Source of the DNA: Rhodocyclales bacterium
GTDB taxonomy: Bacteria > Pseudomonadota > Gammaproteobacteria > Burkholderiales > Rhodocyclaceae
Assembly: GCA_021413665.1 (NCBI GenBank)
Contig: JAIOPW010000153.1
Span: 1 to 7,373 of the forward strand
Reading direction: 5' to 3'
Length of the DNA: 7,373 bases
The translations under genes were made by a program, and so were the position numbers. Positions 7,001 through 7,373 of this stretch are shown piece by piece. Under the pieces are notes generated by a model that had not been told where the DNA came from, searched no databases, and saw nothing but the letters and a program-made list of their open reading frames with translations. Numbering within the stretch: position 1 is the stretch's first letter; each line of letters opens with the position of its first letter.

Positions 7001-7373
7001 GTGCCGCAAGACGGACAAGACGCCCGGCACGGCGCCGTCATCCTGTGCGCTACAGACCGCCGCCCTGGCCAACAACTGGTATGAGCGCATCTGTGCGACC
7101 GGCCAAGCCTACAACAATACCAACCAGATCGCCGGTCCCTGCCCCACCACAGGCTATGCGACGGGCGCGAAGACCGGCTTCACCGGCCCCGGAGGCTACA
7201 GCGGCCCGACCGGCACCGTCTACGTCACCACCACCTGCAACAACATCGTGGTGACCGAGGCCTCGAACCCGCGGCCGCCCGCCAGTTGCGGCTGCAACAG
7301 CGAGGCCTTCGACATGGTCACGCCGCAGTGCTGCACGGTCAATGCCAGCGCCGGCAATAGTTGGACGCGCACG
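4059..7373 (+). CDS. pilY1: PilY1-type pilus tip adhesin with an unusual repeat insertion, 3' end missing
   Basis: Translating from the ATG at 4059 gives 1105 codons without a stop up to the last base, so the gene is cut by the window edge. Residues 1-28 look like a Sec signal peptide (basic R7-R8, hydrophobic core, cleavage after A-Q-A). Next comes a von Willebrand A-like domain: P-N-I-M-M-I-L-D-D-S-G-S-M with MIDAS D55-x-S57-x-S59, the PilY1 hallmark N-W-Y-S-Y-Y-R-N-R-L-x-x-M-K-S (about 287-302), T380 in T-P-L-R-E-G-L, and D427 in T-T-D-G-Y-W-N. An alanine-rich stretch (219-254) interrupts it. S497-L-A-N-C-T-W-Y-Y-K matches the helix usually reading [ST]-L-A-D-V-A-x-Y-Y-x-x-T-D-L-R. From residue 507 the protein departs from the family: 23 heptads (507-667), then a Cys-rich array (668-1105). 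The normal C-terminal beta-propeller is not reached. In the family PilY1 is exported, sits on the minor pilins at the pilus tip, and acts in adhesion, pilus extension and surface sensing. Confidence 0.9.
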   Translation, partial: MASPSTRRLSNLCAAAFLAATALPAAQAATTDIASSPLANRRSSDIKPNIMMILDDSGSMTYDAMPDGSANYNRFGPGRRNYLCNTIYYNPTPTSASVNLSPYLIPRTDTGANLNAADPATFNNAYDNGYWAFDQVGQTAGVAQRVNLATDQHYGAAYPLSSYGQAAYYWTYLGTVAVTPTSGVCATAGTDTSNFATATGLCGVNAADDSGTYTVLTSAYAAAAEAAAAAAGDAAARAAAETAAATAGDAACAATGTGKPKLIWRKKLVNATSSTIFGFDETQRYANWYSYYRNRLQAMKSSVGRAFLPLIAKKKYRVGFITISPQVLRDGTPQASVYAYNAAAPYDSKFLEVANFDTLSGTHPNKWFNILYAQQPNGQTPLREGLSRVGRYFAGKNDGPNAGMIPSSALDPVQYACQQNFSILTTDGYWNSPGGSIGGYKLVYTDVMDNQDGDIAEVSTPLDKDGHSQGLAIGARPIYDGTISQSGTIWDARNRYSLANCTWYYKSTNQALRYQTVINRTTAQTNKTDSQVAQSTAQTRQTTYRTQRQDKQLKMSTEQNQQETWQIRKSTLQVVKNTTQNTASIWAVTRMKFQDYQTSDVVKTTAWQLETRSRTATKTTTQHKQTTSLTQKTQVIYSMATSSPRQTQSQNLRTSVQAKQSTDQWMECNGAGFDCQPAPSCTAVPEVRTCVHNVTTDVPIQTCTPQTAAAGNNWITKTCSYPAATNYSNVGVQTCTPQTADNGNNWITLTCATNNFTNQPVNSCTAQTGAAGNAWLTISCPAAVTTGPGNVDPATSCAIAGANGTCTVAGTSPNWIHTTFTKTTTITGSSGSCTAASADAGNSWTATSCFNWSSAANTPVNAVCVPTAVGGQSRATFTAPTGLGYPGGHNTSNPIWENTTCAANPVVSVRVKDDGSMCTTQTAAAGNAYTGIACANSGYTGYAAHTGAASCNGGAVGSVVDDYGSDADADGADAGDWLHVQCRKTDKTPGTAPSSCALQTAALANNWYERICATGQAYNNTNQIAGPCPTTGYATGAKTGFTGPGGYSGPTGTVYVTTTCNNIVVTEASNPRPPASCGCNSEAFDMVTPQCCTVNASAGNSWTRT
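4713..4823 (+). repeat. Alanine-rich low-complexity insert in the PilY1 vWA region
   Basis: Residues 219-255 of PilY1 are mostly alanine, interrupted by isolated E, R, D and G, encoded largely by GCC codons. An identical 15-base block GCCGGCGATGCCGCC (A-G-D-A-A) occurs at 4749-4763 and 4797-4811, 48 bases (16 residues) apart, suggesting growth by duplication. It is followed by C-A-A-T-G-T-G-K-P-K and then the conserved vWA segment. It probably forms a helix or a flexible surface loop. In a GC-rich genome it may simply be slippage-prone filler. Confidence 0.7.
5577..6059 (+). repeat. 23 tandem heptads [ST]-T-x-Q-x-x-[KRQ] inside PilY1
   Basis: Residues 507-667 divide exactly into 23 seven-residue units (21 bases each) with no break in register, from STNQALR through units such as STAQTRQ, STEQNQQ, ETWQIRK, STLQVVK, TTTQHKQ and TSVQAKQ to STDQWME, directly before Cys668. 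By my count Gln occupies position 4 in 15 of 23 units, Ser/Thr position 1 in 16, Ser/Thr position 2 in 15, and Lys/Arg/Gln position 7 in 17; position 5 is often aliphatic or alanine. The segment has no glycine, no cysteine and only one proline, and carries net positive charge, in sharp contrast to the Gly/Ala/Cys-rich sequence around it. The heptad period and the lack of Gly/Pro suggest a long helical, perhaps coiled-coil, stalk; this structural reading is inference. Codons differ between units, so the array is old rather than freshly duplicated. Confidence 0.85.
6156..6302 (+). repeat. 51-base direct repeat pair, youngest copies of the Cys-Trp unit
   Basis: Bases 6156-6206 and 6252-6302 match at 44 of 51 positions by my alignment, with a 96-base period. 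Both encode V/I-Q-T-C-T-P-Q-T-A-x-x-G-N-N-W-I-T, the four bases around the linker residues x-x carrying most of the differences. This high DNA-level identity, unlike the other units, points to a comparatively recent tandem duplication or gene conversion. Confidence 0.75.
6165..7373 (+). repeat. Cys-Trp repeat array C-x10-[WY]-x4-C inside PilY1
   Basis: Seven clear copies of a 17-residue unit occur: CTPQTAAAGNNWITKTC (703-719, bases 6165-6215), CTPQTADNGNNWITLTC (735-751, 6261-6311), CTAQTGAAGNAWLTISC (764-780, 6348-6398), CTAASADAGNSWTATSC (833-849, 6555-6605), CTTQTAAAGNAYTGIAC (918-934, 6810-6860), CALQTAALANNWYERIC (996-1012, 7044-7094), and one cut by the edge (from 1091, 7329-7373, CCTVNASAGNSW). 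A degenerate copy lies near 806-816 (bases 6474-6506). Invariant features are the paired Cys, [GA]-N at positions 9-10 and Trp/Tyr at 12. Linkers are short first (12-15 residues) and later exceed 60, carrying extra Cys pairs. The region 668-1105 has 28 cysteines. The exported location makes disulfides plausible, each unit perhaps a small Cys-closed loop. I know of no named domain with this pattern. Confidence 0.85.
6954..6986 (+). other. Asp-rich, calcium-loop-like motif in PilY1
   Basis: Residues 966-976 read D-A-D-A-D-G-A-D-A-G-D, close to the D-x-D-x-D-G spacing of EF-hand-like and dockerin-like calcium loops. PilY1 of Pseudomonas aeruginosa has a functional calcium loop, but in its C-terminal propeller, not in a region like this. 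It could also be a simple GATGCC-type low-complexity run (bases 6954-6965 are GATGCC twice). Confidence 0.3.

Noticed and set aside
5577..7373. Regularly spaced repeats as a CRISPR array
   Set aside because: The periodicity is at protein level in one open frame, units differ at many bases, and there are no constant repeats with unique spacers.
4059..7373. Frameshift or assembly artefact as the cause of the odd second half of PilY1
   Set aside because: The frame stays open for 1105 codons, codon preference stays the same, and ordered heptads and Cys-Trp units are kept in the same frame, which a frameshifted reading would not give.

Overview
The window is a GC-rich, densely packed type IV pilus minor-pilin locus. 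All genes read on the + strand in the order: end of a DUF6701 (MshQ-like) protein, pilE, fimT (GspH family), pilV, pilW, pilX, and the start of a very large pilY1 that runs off the right edge. The gene order, the strong GCC/CTG/ATC codon preference and the PilE sequence type suggest a betaproteobacterium, perhaps a Rhodocyclales- or Nitrosomonadales-like organism. That placement is inference; there is no rRNA or other marker here.

Layout. Positions 2-367 encode the last 121 residues of a DUF6701 surface protein. Positions 368-547 are the only real intergenic gap; they hold a GC stem-loop without a T-tract, a weak sigma70-like promoter and a good ribosome binding site. From 548 to 4048 five pilin-like genes follow with almost no spacing: 1 base between pilE and fimT, ATGA overlap fimT/pilV, 16-base gap or 8-base overlap pilV/pilW depending on the start, and TGATG overlap pilW/pilX. 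This indicates one transcript with translational coupling. pilY1 starts at 4059 behind a textbook AAGGAG.

How the genes work together. PilE, FimT, PilV, PilW and PilX are minor pilins, mostly with class III prepilin leaders. By family knowledge they are processed by PilD and form a priming/tip complex in the inner membrane, on which the large exported PilY1 sits as tip adhesin and possible surface sensor. Their co-transcription with pilY1 fits this model.

The remarkable part is pilY1. A normal signal peptide and von Willebrand A-like domain (MIDAS D-x-S-x-S, Thr and Asp elements all present) run to about residue 506. There, just after the SLAxxxxYYK helix where ordinary PilY1 proteins continue to their beta-propeller, the protein departs from the family. 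First come 23 uninterrupted seven-residue repeats (residues 507-667, consensus [ST]-T-x-Q-x-x-[KRQ]; no glycine, no cysteine, one proline). Then comes a cysteine-rich array (28 Cys in residues 668-1105) built around a 17-residue unit, C-x10-[WY]-x4-C with a central [GA]-N. The array is still going when the window ends. I interpret this as a stalk plus disulfide-bonded repeat module inserted into the tip adhesin. It is the best candidate for something undescribed here.
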